From: an uncultured Oligoflexia bacterium | Lineage (GTDB): Bacteria; Bdellovibrionota; Bacteriovoracia; Bacteriovoracales; Bacteriovoracaceae | DNA length: 32,262 nucleotides | Assembly: GCA_950061135.1 (NCBI GenBank) | Contig: CATLVU010000020.1 | Location: forward strand, 1-32,262 | Direction of reading: 5' to 3' | In this document: positions 6,547-14,637 of the stretch, in pieces | How positions within the stretch are numbered: position 1 is the stretch's first letter | Layout of the letters: each line of letters opens with the position of its first letter | Position numbers and translations under genes: made by a program | Notes under the pieces: generated by a model | Database searches by the model: none | Told to the model about the DNA's origin: nothing | What the model saw: the letters and a program-made list of their open reading frames with translations, nothing else

Positions 6547-7491
6547 CATTGCAATAAAACCGACTATGTTCATTGCATACGCAATCAATAACATTATAAT
6601 ACCAATGGGATTCGTAAATAAGGCGGAAACTGCGTCCGGGTCAGTTGAGCCAAAATAGGCAAGCATTGCCGTAGGCATACTTGCAATAACTCCCCCTTGC
6701 ATTTTCCCTTGAGCAACATAGGTATCTATTTTTTGTTTTAATCGCACTCGTTCTCTTATTACACCAGCAATCGTATCAAAAACCTCTGCAAGGTTACCCC
6801 CTGTTTCTCTTAATATTCCAATAGATGAAACAAACATATCATTATCTTCGGTAGGGACTCTTGTTGCCAAGTTTTCAAACGCCTCATCAAGAGGAACACC
6901 AATTTTAGCTTGTTGGAGAATCAGTCCAAATTCTTGACTGATAGGTTTCGGAAGTTCATCTACAACTAATGCCAAGGACTGTGGAACAGAAAGTCCTGCT
7001 CGAAGTCCGTTAGATAGAAGGTTTAGGCCATCAACCATTTGGGTTTCATACTCTTTTATTCTTTTTTCTACTAAGTAGTCCATAACTGGCCGAGGGATTT
7101 TCCAACCGATAATACTCAAAAGTATGGCCAAAGCAATTCCGAGAGTGAAGTTTCCAAAGAGTGCACAAATACTAAAGGCAATAGTAGAAAGTCCAAAAGT
7201 TAAAAACAGTAAAAGATAAGTTATTTTCACTGATTCAACTTCCCAAAAAAGAAGCTCACATTTTTGTAAAATATAATCACGAGTACCAAAGGTTTGGTCT
7301 TCAATCCATGCAAAAAGCTTAACTGAGTTTCTATAGGAAAAGAAAAAAAACATCAGCCCTATAACAAGGACTATACCCTTTTGCCCCATAACATCTGAAA
7401 AAAAGTTTAACTTTCTTTGTTCTGTAACTTCCTGTGCAAAGACTGGTAATGAAAAAAGAATATTAATACTTAGGAAGAATAATTTATTCAT
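6520..7491 (-). CDS. tadB: TadB-type inner-membrane platform protein (T2SSF domain)
   Basis: A 323-aa membrane protein with an amino-terminal signal-like helix, several further membrane segments and a T2SSF cytoplasmic domain around residues 150-280. Typical motifs are GLNLLSNGLRAGLSVPQSL, GVPLDEAFENLATR, and ETGGNLAEVFDTIAGVIRER. It would form the inner-membrane platform that the TadA ATPase turns or pushes to assemble Flp pili. It overlaps the upstream ATPase gene by 8 bases and is the last gene of the tad cluster. Most Tad systems have two such proteins, TadB and TadC; only one is present here. Which of the two it is was judged from the GGNLAE/IRER region (TadB-like). Confidence 0.88.
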   Translation of the reverse strand: MNKLFFLSINILFSLPVFAQEVTEQRKLNFFSDVMGQKGIVLVIGLMFFFFSYRNSVKLFAWIEDQTFGTRDYILQKCELLFWEVESVKITYLLLFLTFGLSTIAFSICALFGNFTLGIALAILLSIIGWKIPRPVMDYLVEKRIKEYETQMVDGLNLLSNGLRAGLSVPQSLALVVDELPKPISQEFGLILQQAKIGVPLDEAFENLATRVPTEDNDMFVSSIGILRETGGNLAEVFDTIAGVIRERVRLKQKIDTYVAQGKMQGGVIASMPTAMLAYFGSTDPDAVSALFTNPIGIIMLLIAYAMNIVGFIAMLKVIKIKV

Positions 7492-9586
7492 TTTTAAACA
7501 ATCCCCTAGGAACTTTAAAGCCTTTTTTCTCGAGTGTTTCTATAAACTGAGGAATAAACCCTGTCGCCATAAATCGGCCGACGATTTTTCCTTTTTTATC
7601 TATAGACTCTTGTTTAAAAACAAAAATATCTTGTAGAGTAATAACATCTCCCTGCATTCCACCGACTTCAGTGATATTCATTATTTTTCTTGAACCATCT
7701 TCAAGTCTTGATTGCTGAACAACCATATGAACTGCAGAAGAGATCATCTCTTTTATCGCCTTAGGTGATATCCCTGTTCCTGCATACTGAACTAAAGTTT
7801 CAAGTCTAGACATACAATCTCTTGGAGTGTTTGAGTGAACAGTTGTCATCGAACCATCGTGACCTGTGTTCATTGCTTGAAGCATATCGAGAGTTTCTCC
7901 CCCTCTACACTCACCAACGACAATTCTATCAGGCTTCATTCTTAGTGTTTGTTTTACAAGACATCGAATATCAACGGCACCATCTCCTTCTAGAGAAGGC
8001 GGTTTTGTCTCTAACCTTACAACGTGATCTTGTGGAAAGTCTAATTCAGCTGAATCTTCACAGGTAATAATTCTTTCGTTCGCAGGAATAAATCCACCTA
8101 GCATATTAATCAAGGTTGTCTTACCTGATCCTGTCCCCCCTGAGACAACAATATTTCTATGAGCTTCGACACATATTCTCAGGAAGTCGGCCATATTTTG
8201 GGTCATTGAATTATAATTTACAAGATCTTTGTAAGTTAATCTGTTTTCCGGAAACTTTCTAATAGTTATTGTACCGCCATCCAATGCACAAGGAGGTATA
8301 ATCGCATGCACCCTTGAACCATCACTTAGTCTTGCATCGACGTAAGGAGTTTTTTCATCGATACGTCTACCAATAGGAGAAACAATTCTTTCAATAACAT
8401 TTAAGACCTGACGATTGTTAGTGAAGGTTATTTCTGATTTTTTATTTTTCCCACTTTGTTCAAAGTAAATTTTATCAGGTCCTACAACCATAATCTCTGA
8501 AATCGATTTATCGGAAAGAAGATCTTCTAATGGCCCAAGCCCTAAGGCTTCATCTAAAATCTCTTTAACTATACGATTACTATCTTCTCTATTATTTAAA
8601 ATTCCTTTTGTATCTTCTTTACCTAAAAGATCAACAACAACTTTTTTTGTTTTTTCTCTAAGTATAACTTGAGCTTTTGGATCATCATCGTTTTGTTTTT
8701 TTAAATCCATTTCTTCAACTAGAGATCTGTGAATTCTTGCTTTTAATTCAGTCCAAGGATTTTTACCACTTTTAGTTGTCGTGGTTTTGCTGTCCATATG
8801 TTTAGAATTTGTATTCTCTGGTTTTTTAAGTTTTTCCAATGCACTTAAAACATTTTTTTGTTTAAGCTTTCTTACAGTATCTGTAACACCTTGGGATAAT
8901 GGTGAATTTTTAGATAACGTTATTAATGGCGCTGCCGAACTTAGGGCCCTTGTACACCCTTGGTCATCTTTGGGAATAATCGAAAATACAGGCTTTCCTA
9001 TTTGTTTGCCTATAACATCTGTCCCTACAGGGTGACCCTTTTGAAATTGATTAACTACGACTTGAATCATCTCTTTTGGAAAGAGCATCGTAATTAGATC
9101 GCTATACATTCTTCTTGTTTGGTTTACTGCTAGTACATCCTGAGAAACAACCATAATTATTAATGTTGAATACTCTAAAGCCTTTAGAGATAAATCATTC
9201 AACTCTGAGCCAGCATCGATTATCGTTATAGGATATAAATTTGTTACTGCTTTTAAGCTTTTTCCTAAAGCATCAGAATCTATCTGCTCTGCTGCCGATG
9301 TGTCAGTTGGCATACTTATATAGTGTACACCTTGTTTGTGTACCCCAATAAACATATTTATCGATCTTGGATCTAATGAACCATTAAAGCCCGCTAGGTC
9401 TTTAACTGTTTTTTTAGAGCGTATCCCTGTGATTAAGTTTTGATCTCCACAGGCCTTCTTGTCAAAGTCTAACAAAAGAGATTTCTGCCTATTCTCAGCA
9501 GCAAAGGCAAAGGCAAGATTTGCAGCAACTTGTGATTTTCCTACGCCGCCTTTTCCTCCAATAATACTTATTATATGTCCTGGCAT
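7484..9586 (-). CDS. Fused TadZ/CpaE-like and TadA/CpaF secretion ATPase
   Basis: The 700-aa protein joins two normally separate Tad proteins. Residues 1-250 are a MinD/ParA-like domain with deviant Walker A GGKGGVGKS (10-18), as in TadZ/CpaE, which place the pilus machine at the pole. After a Lys/Thr/Asn-rich linker (about 250-275), residues 280-690 are a full TadA/CpaF ATPase: Walker A SGGTGSGKTT near 483, Walker B RIVVGECRGGE near 553 and the His box TGHDGSMTTVHSN just after. It should hydrolyse ATP to power Flp pilus assembly on the cytoplasmic face of the inner membrane. No frameshift or stop is seen between the halves, so the fusion looks genuine. Starts 1 base from the cpaC stop (TAATG overlap). 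Confidence 0.93.
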   Translation of the reverse strand: MPGHIISIIGGKGGVGKSQVAANLAFAFAAENRQKSLLLDFDKKACGDQNLITGIRSKKTVKDLAGFNGSLDPRSINMFIGVHKQGVHYISMPTDTSAAEQIDSDALGKSLKAVTNLYPITIIDAGSELNDLSLKALEYSTLIIMVVSQDVLAVNQTRRMYSDLITMLFPKEMIQVVVNQFQKGHPVGTDVIGKQIGKPVFSIIPKDDQGCTRALSSAAPLITLSKNSPLSQGVTDTVRKLKQKNVLSALEKLKKPENTNSKHMDSKTTTTKSGKNPWTELKARIHRSLVEEMDLKKQNDDDPKAQVILREKTKKVVVDLLGKEDTKGILNNREDSNRIVKEILDEALGLGPLEDLLSDKSISEIMVVGPDKIYFEQSGKNKKSEITFTNNRQVLNVIERIVSPIGRRIDEKTPYVDARLSDGSRVHAIIPPCALDGGTITIRKFPENRLTYKDLVNYNSMTQNMADFLRICVEAHRNIVVSGGTGSGKTTLINMLGGFIPANERIITCEDSAELDFPQDHVVRLETKPPSLEGDGAVDIRCLVKQTLRMKPDRIVVGECRGGETLDMLQAMNTGHDGSMTTVHSNTPRDCMSRLETLVQYAGTGISPKAIKEMISSAVHMVVQQSRLEDGSRKIMNITEVGGMQGDVITLQDIFVFKQESIDKKGKIVGRFMATGFIPQFIETLEKKGFKVPRGLFKNE

Positions 9587-11103
9587 TATCTTTCTCTCTT
9601 CTTAAACTTTTTTCTAATCTCCTCAGTTCCTACTGATGCAGATTCTAAGATCTCAGGTGTTACAAAAACAACAAACTGAGACTTTTTTGTTGAATAACTT
9701 TTTGAACGAAGTAAATTAAACAAAGGTGCAGACTGTGCACTACTATTTCCATCACCCTCTCCTCCCGAAGATTGTGCGTTCACAGGATCAGGATCGTTTT
9801 TATCATATTCTGTAGTTGATGAAGATTGTACAACTCCTCCAATAACTGCCGATTCACTTGCCTTTACAACAAGCTCAGTTTGTATTTGATTTTCAGTTGT
9901 TGAAGGACTACCCCCAGAATCTCTTCCATTTGGCAGTGTTACGTTAACTGTTAATCCTTCTAACTGAATATTTTCTTGGGCACCTATTCTTGGAGTCACA
10001 TCAAGTCTAAAAGTAATATTTGCAGATGAAGCTTGGGCAAACTCTCCTGTTCCGACGCTAAAATTTATTGATGACGATTTATTAATGGTCGCTTTTTTTC
10101 CTTCACTTACAACCACCATTCCCGATTGAATAACTCGCGCGTAACCTGCCTGTTTAGCCGATTCCAACTTAGGAAAGAGTCTAGTAATTGTCCCTGAAAG
10201 AGTTCCATTTTCCTCAGTGGTTACTCCTCCCTCTGTTGTTTTACCAAAGCTAATAGAAGCATCTGTCCCTAAAAATGGGGCCCATTTAAAAGCAAAAGCT
10301 TTATTATAATCTTTTGAAAGTTCAACAAATTGTGCTGCAATTTTTACTAGTTTTGGTGGTGGCTCTGGATCTTTTTTCTCATTCACACTCACAAAATTAA
10401 CAATAGTCCCTCGAACCTTGCCTTCAAAGCGCACACCTCCAGCAGCGATACCTAAACCATTTAGGCTATCAGGCTTATAGGCATCTGCGATCTCTTTTGC
10501 TAAGTCTTTTTTTGCATCACTTGTGACAACTCCTTCAAGCCAATAATCCCCATTTACAACCTTAACGGTTACATCTTTCATGCCATTTTTATTGATTGCA
10601 TCTTGCATAACCCTTGCAATCAATACTTGCGTCTGTTGTGAATATTCAACCAGCGGTAGAACGTCAGGGTAGCGGGCCAAGATTGTTTGTATTTTTCCGA
10701 TTTTTCCAGGTACTACAATTTCTCCCTCTACAACAACTTTTCCACCTTTTATGGTTATTTCTAGGCCTTCTATATCACCAAGAAGTTCTCTCAACTCTCT
10801 AACAATATTTGAGTTTCCATCTGAAGTAACATTGACAATGAATTTATCTCTAATGTCTCCAGAAGAATCTCTAACAGTAACCGAAGTTTTTCCTGCTTTA
10901 ATTCCCCGAAAAGTAATTTCTCTATTTTGAATTGAAAGAACTAATTGAACAACAGACTCATTACCAATCTGAATTTTTGTATTAAATTTATAATCAAGCC
11001 GTACAGTCTCATCAATTCCGATTGCAACATCGAGATCAGTTTCCTTAACCTGTCCATAACTTATGCTTGTGAATAATAGTAAAAATAAGAAATAGTACTT
11101 CAC
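9586..11103 (-). CDS. cpaC: CpaC/RcpA outer-membrane secretin of the Tad pilus
   Basis: A 505-aa protein with signal peptide (MKYYFLFLLLFTSISYG). It has the pilus-secretin amino-terminal domain (30-90, LDVAIGIDETVRL), a BON-like segment (about 100-200) and a C-terminal secretin domain (about 255-490). It would form the outer-membrane channel for the Flp pilus. Odd point: the usual stretch V-P-x-L-G-D-I-P near the end is missing. Instead residues after GGVVQSSSTTEYDK carry a Ser/Gly/Asp-rich loop before LFNLLRSKSYSTKKSQFVVFVTPEI. It overlaps cpaB by 4 bases (ATGA) and the ATPase gene by 1 base. Confidence 0.9.
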   Translation of the reverse strand: MKYYFLFLLLFTSISYGQVKETDLDVAIGIDETVRLDYKFNTKIQIGNESVVQLVLSIQNREITFRGIKAGKTSVTVRDSSGDIRDKFIVNVTSDGNSNIVRELRELLGDIEGLEITIKGGKVVVEGEIVVPGKIGKIQTILARYPDVLPLVEYSQQTQVLIARVMQDAINKNGMKDVTVKVVNGDYWLEGVVTSDAKKDLAKEIADAYKPDSLNGLGIAAGGVRFEGKVRGTIVNFVSVNEKKDPEPPPKLVKIAAQFVELSKDYNKAFAFKWAPFLGTDASISFGKTTEGGVTTEENGTLSGTITRLFPKLESAKQAGYARVIQSGMVVVSEGKKATINKSSSINFSVGTGEFAQASSANITFRLDVTPRIGAQENIQLEGLTVNVTLPNGRDSGGSPSTTENQIQTELVVKASESAVIGGVVQSSSTTEYDKNDPDPVNAQSSGGEGDGNSSAQSAPLFNLLRSKSYSTKKSQFVVFVTPEILESASVGTEEIRKKFKKRER

Positions 11104-11915
11104 CTTTTTCTGGCCTCTTTTGCTTCTTTTTCAGCAAAATATGCTTTCGCCTCAGCTGCATCTTCCCCTAGAACATCGAATAGTCTTGTTCCGCTAATCC
11201 TTTCGATTGCTTTATCATCATTATTTCTTAACGAGAGATAAATACCACTACCTTGCTTAACCAAAAAAATCATTTTTTGAACTTCATAAGGAGATAGCTC
11301 TAAAGTTACTGTATTAAAATTACTTACAGTATTTAAATCTAATTTTTTAATTTCTTTATCAACTTTAAGACCTACTAATGGAATCTCTCTTGTTACTCTT
11401 CTTCCTGTTGCCAATACATAAACATCTTGTAAAACAGTTTTTACTTTTTGAAGCTCTTTTCTTCCCCCTGCATAATCAATTAGCGCCAGTACATCTACTC
11501 TGTCTCCTGGTTTTATTAATCGACTAACCGATTGTCCTTCTGATACTTGAATTGCAAAGGCCCTTTTTCCAACACTAATTTGCTTTGCCAATCCAGACTT
11601 TGCTCCAGGGTAAGTAATACGTGGCTGCGTGATCTGCTCCCCTTTTTTAATTGGTACTGCCGCAATTGTGTTATATAAAGATTCAACTTTTTGAAATGCT
11701 CCTGGCATAAGATATTTTTTAGGAACACTTGTTATCCCAACTTTTCTATCATCAATCAGTTCTAATTCTTTAATGTCTATTTTGGCGGTTACAACAGGAA
11801 CTTGGTTTCCATAATTATTCTTGTACTGAGACTCAACTCCATCAATATAAGAGATAACCATAAAAACAGCGATCCCCGCTATCAATAAACTCAATGTAAA
11901 TGCTCTACTATTCAT
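11100..11915 (-). CDS. cpaB: CpaB/RcpC pilus assembly protein
   Basis: A 271-aa protein with one amino-terminal membrane anchor (residues 7-24), followed by a SAF domain (about 40-110: AKIDIKELELIDDRKVG ... IAAVPIKKGEQIT) and the CpaB/RcpC domain (PGDRVDVLALIDY). CpaB is periplasmic and supports the secretin channel. Start chosen at the ATG preceded by AAAGGG. It is followed by cpaC in the usual Tad order, with a 4-base overlap. Ends in a Lys/Glu/Ala-rich helix. Confidence 0.9.
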   Translation of the reverse strand: MNSRAFTLSLLIAGIAVFMVISYIDGVESQYKNNYGNQVPVVTAKIDIKELELIDDRKVGITSVPKKYLMPGAFQKVESLYNTIAAVPIKKGEQITQPRITYPGAKSGLAKQISVGKRAFAIQVSEGQSVSRLIKPGDRVDVLALIDYAGGRKELQKVKTVLQDVYVLATGRRVTREIPLVGLKVDKEIKKLDLNTVSNFNTVTLELSPYEVQKMIFLVKQGSGIYLSLRNNDDKAIERISGTRLFDVLGEDAAEAKAYFAEKEAKEARKR

Positions 11916-11966
11916 ATTTTCCCTTTAATCTATTGTAACCCTATAATTTTACTTCTAAAGCAGGCA

Positions 11967-12476
11967 TTAATTTCTTAAATTACAAGCATCAGGCCCTATT
12001 ACAGCTCTTGGATCTCCTGCGTGTATTGCTTTTAAAATTCTGCCCCCGCTCGTAACGTGAGTTTCAGCGCAGACACCGTAAACTGTTCCAACTCTTATTA
12101 GTTGAGTAATTCTATTTTGATAGCCCACTTCGCAATCATCTCCTCCCGTACCTGCGGCAAAAGGAATTCTAAATTTGTAACAGGCCTTCAAAGGAGTTAT
12201 TCCCCTTAACTGATCTCGCCATCCTGAGATCTGCTGTCCAAACACTCTAAACTTATTATAAATAGGCGAGTCTCTTCTAGGTTTTGGCATAGAGGAATTA
12301 TTCATTGCTCTATAATAAAAATAGCCTCGAGTAATTTTTTGTTGATTAATTGCTCCGTTAATAGAAGCAGAGATTGATAACGTCACAGAATACATCATTA
12401 AAATAAATGGCAAAAAAAGCATAAACTCTATTAACGCTTGGCCTTTTTGATTTTTATTTAATTTAAAACGTTTCAT
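11967..12476 (-). CDS. TadE/TadF-like pseudopilin
   Basis: A 169-aa protein with a short basic leader (MKRFKLNKNQKG) and the pilin-like cut site G-QALIEFMLFLPFILMM, then a single membrane helix and a Cys-containing periplasmic part (four cysteines, possible disulphides). TadE/TadF proteins are minor pseudopilins of the Tad system. The start at 12476 gives a typical leader and lies 4 bases after the upstream stop. An alternative ATG at 12497 would add seven residues and overlap the previous gene by 17 bases, without a ribosome site. Position between the other pilin-like genes and cpaB fits. Confidence 0.82.
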   Translation of the reverse strand: MKRFKLNKNQKGQALIEFMLFLPFILMMYSVTLSISASINGAINQQKITRGYFYYRAMNNSSMPKPRRDSPIYNKFRVFGQQISGWRDQLRGITPLKACYKFRIPFAAGTGGDDCEVGYQNRITQLIRVGTVYGVCAETHVTSGGRILKAIHAGDPRAVIGPDACNLRN

Positions 12477-12480
12477 TCTA

Positions 12481-13089
12481 TCAACATCCATTATCATACA
12501 ATGTTACATCAATACTTGTGTCACTAGTTAAACAGGTCTGCCTATTCCCTGTAATTGCACGGCAAACCATTTCATAACAAGTTGACCTTGTAGGTTCTTT
12601 CCCTAGGAATGACTCTGACAACAAAGTAACTTCGGTTGTCCCTCCTACAAAGGCTAGAGGTGAAATTCTTTTTTGAAACCTTGCAGTTGTCCCTGTAAAA
12701 ACAGCGCTGTTTTGTCCTTGAGGAGTTGGTTTAAAAAATTGAAATTCAGCATCTATATCGAAGTCACCCAAAGAATAACTATCAAAAACTTCTCTGGCCC
12801 TATTTCCTGCAAAATTAAAACTTGCATCAGCATCATTATCCCCTGCTCTTTCTTGAACTAGATAAGTTCTTGAGGCCATGAAATTCGCGTAATGTACTAG
12901 ATAACCTTCTGTCATATTTACGGCCTGACTTATAAAAATAAATGTTAAGCCTAATGCAAAGGCAAAAGTTAGAATAAACTCTATCGCAGATTGTCCATTC
13001 TCATTGTGAAGGGTATTGGTCCAATGCGATGAAAAACCTTCCTTGGTAGGATGGTTGCGCATTAGGTTCTTGATAATTTGGTACAGCAA
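12481..13089 (-). CDS. TadE-like pseudopilin with long leader, TTG start
   Basis: A 202-aa protein with the motif NENGQSAIEFILTFAFAL, a membrane helix (about 33-58) and a periplasmic domain with four cysteines near the end. The leader before the cut site is unusually long, about 33 residues. The TTG at 13087-13089 has a strong ribosome site, GGAGGG, seven bases upstream. The next in-frame ATG (13062) has none, and no ATG, GTG or TTG occurs in frame after that before the pilin motif. So the gene overlaps the preceding pilin gene by 62-89 bases whichever start is used. Confidence 0.8.
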   Translation of the reverse strand: MLYQIIKNLMRNHPTKEGFSSHWTNTLHNENGQSAIEFILTFAFALGLTFIFISQAVNMTEGYLVHYANFMASRTYLVQERAGDNDADASFNFAGNRAREVFDSYSLGDFDIDAEFQFFKPTPQGQNSAVFTGTTARFQKRISPLAFVGGTTEVTLLSESFLGKEPTRSTCYEMVCRAITGNRQTCLTSDTSIDVTLYDNGC

Positions 13090-13318
13090 AAGCTTCCCTC
13101 CCTGGAAGTGCGTTTCTGTAAGAAAACTCTATCTCACTCTTATATATTGTAGCAAATTCTCCTTGCTCACCAAATAAGTTTTTAAAGCTTTCACTCTTAA
13201 ATACCAAACTAATTAAAGAAATAACCACCGCAAATAGTAAGATATATTCAACAGTAGATTGTCCTTGTTCACTTTTTAAAAAAATATTTTTCTGTAATCC
13301 CATCCCAAATACACCCAT
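13001..13318 (-). CDS. Flp-like pilin with C-terminal extension
   Basis: A 105-aa protein whose leader ends SEQG, followed by QSTVEYILLFAVVISLISLVF. The Flp-type signature has Glu at mature position 5 and Tyr at 6. Compared with the 60-aa Flp pilin it carries an extra C-terminal tail of about 45 residues (YRNALPGREAFAVPNYQEP ...). It is probably a minor Flp-type pilin or a TadE-family relative. The start at 13318 overlaps the peptidase gene by 43 bases; a second in-frame ATG at 13303 is possible. Neither has a strong ribosome site, and coupling to the upstream gene is likely. Confidence 0.8.
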   Translation of the reverse strand: MGVFGMGLQKNIFLKSEQGQSTVEYILLFAVVISLISLVFKSESFKNLFGEQGEFATIYKSEIEFSYRNALPGREAFAVPNYQEPNAQPSYQGRFFIALDQYPSQ

Positions 13319-13782
13319 GAAATCAGCACTACTGGAGCATAGGCAAACTTGCTACCAAAACACTCTTTAATGCCGTTGATATCTCTTCTTTGAAAACTAA
13401 GTTGTAATTTTTTTCGATGAATCCAAATACTTCGAATTAAAAAAGTTATTCCAATCAAAAAAGTTGTTAAGATTAAGTAATGAAACATTTTGTCTTGAAA
13501 CTTCACTGGAATAATCAAAAATAATGACGCGAGAAATTTAGAGTCTCCTCCACCCATTATCTTAAATACAAATAAGACAAAACCTACACCAATAAAGGCC
13601 ATAGGAAATAACATTGCTTTTAGATTGAAATCATAAAAGGTCGGGAAAAAGAAAAAAACAAAACAATAAACTGCAATATTCATTAATGCCCAAATATTTG
13701 GAATTTTTCTCTCTCGTAAATCTCCCATGGAGACAAAAAATAATTCAATTAAAATAAAAAGATATAAACTTACAGGAATCAT
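13276..13782 (-). CDS. tadV: Tad prepilin peptidase (TadV/CpaA, family A24)
   Basis: A 168-aa multi-spanning membrane protein. The two aspartates of A24 aspartic peptidases are visible: D21 in GDLRERKIPN and D80 in MGGGDSKF (the GxGD motif). It cleaves the leaders of Flp and TadE-type pilins at the inner membrane. Short form without the N-methylase domain, as usual for TadV. It starts one base from the stop of the Flp-like gene (TAATG) and overlaps the next pilin gene, so the run is translationally coupled. Confidence 0.93.
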   Translation of the reverse strand: MIPVSLYLFILIELFFVSMGDLRERKIPNIWALMNIAVYCFVFFFFPTFYDFNLKAMLFPMAFIGVGFVLFVFKIMGGGDSKFLASLFLIIPVKFQDKMFHYLILTTFLIGITFLIRSIWIHRKKLQLSFQRRDINGIKECFGSKFAYAPVVLISWVYLGWDYRKIFF

Positions 13783-13994
13783 TAATTTAAATCATTTCCA
13801 AAACCATCAAAAAAACATTCACTCTCACAAGAACCGGAGCTCAAATGGACAGTTAAGACATGACCTAGGTTTCCCATGGTATCACTGACAAAACTAGTAA
13901 ATGTTCCGATAATTTTTGATGTTAAAACCAAAAGAAAAACAACAAGAAGAGTATATTCTACAAGGGCCTGCCCCTTGGACGTAAAAAAGCTCAT
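13782..13994 (-). CDS. Second Flp-family pilin
   Basis: A 70-aa protein with a short leader MSFFTSKG, then QALVEYTLLVVFLLVLTSKIIGTF, with the Glu and Tyr of the Flp signature. The C-terminal tail has two cysteines (SCESECF), not found in the major Flp. Its ATG lies inside the 3' arm of a terminator-like hairpin that follows the major flp gene. No Shine-Dalgarno is seen, but a -10-like TATTAT stands six bases before the ATG, so it may be leaderless or depend on read-through. Probably a minor pilin or tip subunit. Confidence 0.82.
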   Translation of the reverse strand: MSFFTSKGQALVEYTLLVVFLLVLTSKIIGTFTSFVSDTMGNLGHVLTVHLSSGSCESECFFDGFGNDLN

Positions 13995-14017
13995 AAACTT
14001 ATAATAGCTTATGAGCT
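13988..14017 (-). terminator. Terminator-like hairpin overlapping the start of the second pilin gene
   Basis: A perfect 9-bp stem (14009-14017 with 13988-13996, AGCTCATAA/TTATGAGCT) with a 12-base loop, followed by TTTTTT on the minus strand. It comes after the major flp gene and would let much of the transcription stop there. The ATG of the next gene (13992-13994) is in the 3' arm. Confidence 0.7.
14001..14006 (-). promoter_or_regulatory. Possible -10 box in the hairpin loop
   Basis: TATTAT in the loop, six bases before the ATG of the second pilin gene; the -35 region is weak. It follows the same geometry as other putative leaderless starts in this window. Confidence 0.3.
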
Positions 14018-14046
14018 TTTATTATATAAATTATGGAAAATTATTC

Positions 14047-14229
14047 CTATAAATCTTTTAAGATGTCCTGAGACTTACCAAATACTCCATCAATCAATCC
14101 TGTTAAGTTATCTTCTAAGCTTTTTCTAAACTTAAAGATAACAGCAGCTACAACTGCAACTAACAAGATATACTCTGTTGAAGTTTGCCCCTCTTCATCT
14201 TTTAAAAACGCAATCAATTCTTTTTTCAT
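14047..14229 (-). CDS. flp: Flp major pilin
   Basis: A 60-aa protein, the classic Flp length, with leader MKKELIAFLKDEEG, cut before QTSTEYILLVAVVAAVIF (Glu5 and Tyr6 of the mature pilin present) and a short C-terminal tail. It is the building block of the Tad pilus fibre. Strong start: AGGAG ribosome site, and a sigma-70 promoter with extended -10 about 70 bases upstream. First gene of the tad cluster, and the only one before a terminator-like hairpin, which suits the need for much more pilin than machinery. Confidence 0.93.
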   Translation of the reverse strand: MKKELIAFLKDEEGQTSTEYILLVAVVAAVIFKFRKSLEDNLTGLIDGVFGKSQDILKDL

Positions 14230-14294
14230 AAATACTGCTCCTGATATTTACTAAAGATTTTTTCGGTAACCATTAGAAAATACTTTAGATAAAT

Positions 14295-14322
14295 ATTATA
14301 CCACAATAACGCAATATGTAAA
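14295..14322 (-). promoter_or_regulatory. Sigma-70 promoter of flp and the tad operon
   Basis: Minus strand: TTTACA, 16-base spacer, TATAAT with an extended -10 (TGG before it). Predicted start near 14288, giving a leader of about 60 nt before the flp ATG. Confidence 0.7.
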
Positions 14323-14419
14323 AACGCCTGTATTTATAACTACTTAGCATAAAAATGCTCGGTTTTTTTATAATCAAGACTAAAATTTTTCACTAGCTAG
14401 AACATTGCTGAAATTCTTT

Positions 14420-14427
14420 GCTATAAT
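14420..14427 (+). promoter_or_regulatory. Promoter of 6S RNA
   Basis: Perfect -10 TATAAT (14422-14427) with a TG one base upstream (extended -10); the -35 is poor. The RNA would begin at A14434, seven bases on, exactly where the closing stem of 6S RNA begins. Confidence 0.65.
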
Positions 14428-14433
14428 GGGTAT

Positions 14434-14620
14434 AGGGTTTAGGGGCTGAAAATTGAGTTTCGCCCTACAACTTTTATTTCGGGAGCTGTCCCTGATTACA
14501 GTGAGCATGCTCAACAAGTTTATAAATTAAACTTGCTAAATGAGAAGCCTAAAGTAATTACTAATTGCGCCCACCTATTTTATAGGGGCGCGAAACCAAA
14601 GTAGCAGTTACCTAAGCCCT
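14434..14620 (+). ncRNA. ssrS: 6S RNA (RNA polymerase-sigma70 regulator)
   Basis: The stretch has the conserved 6S core GTGAGCATGCTC (14499-14510 region), followed by GAGAAGCCTAAA, which closely parallels the E. coli 6S core. The ends pair: AGGGTTTAGG at 14434-14443 with CCTAAGCCCT at 14611-14620, using G-U pairs, giving the closing stem. The predicted length of 187 nt matches the roughly 184 nt of E. coli 6S. 6S RNA mimics an open promoter and holds sigma-70 polymerase in slow growth, releasing it by making a short product RNA. Here it is followed 17 bases later by an unknown gene and not by the 5-formyl-THF cyclo-ligase gene seen next to it in gammaproteobacteria. Confidence 0.88.
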
Positions 14621-14637
14621 GTCTAAACTTTCTTGAC

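Noticed and set aside
14346-14370. Hairpin AGCAT/ATGCT followed by T run as a terminator
   Set aside because: Stem is only 5 bp and no plus-strand gene lies upstream of it; it falls between the flp and 6S promoters.
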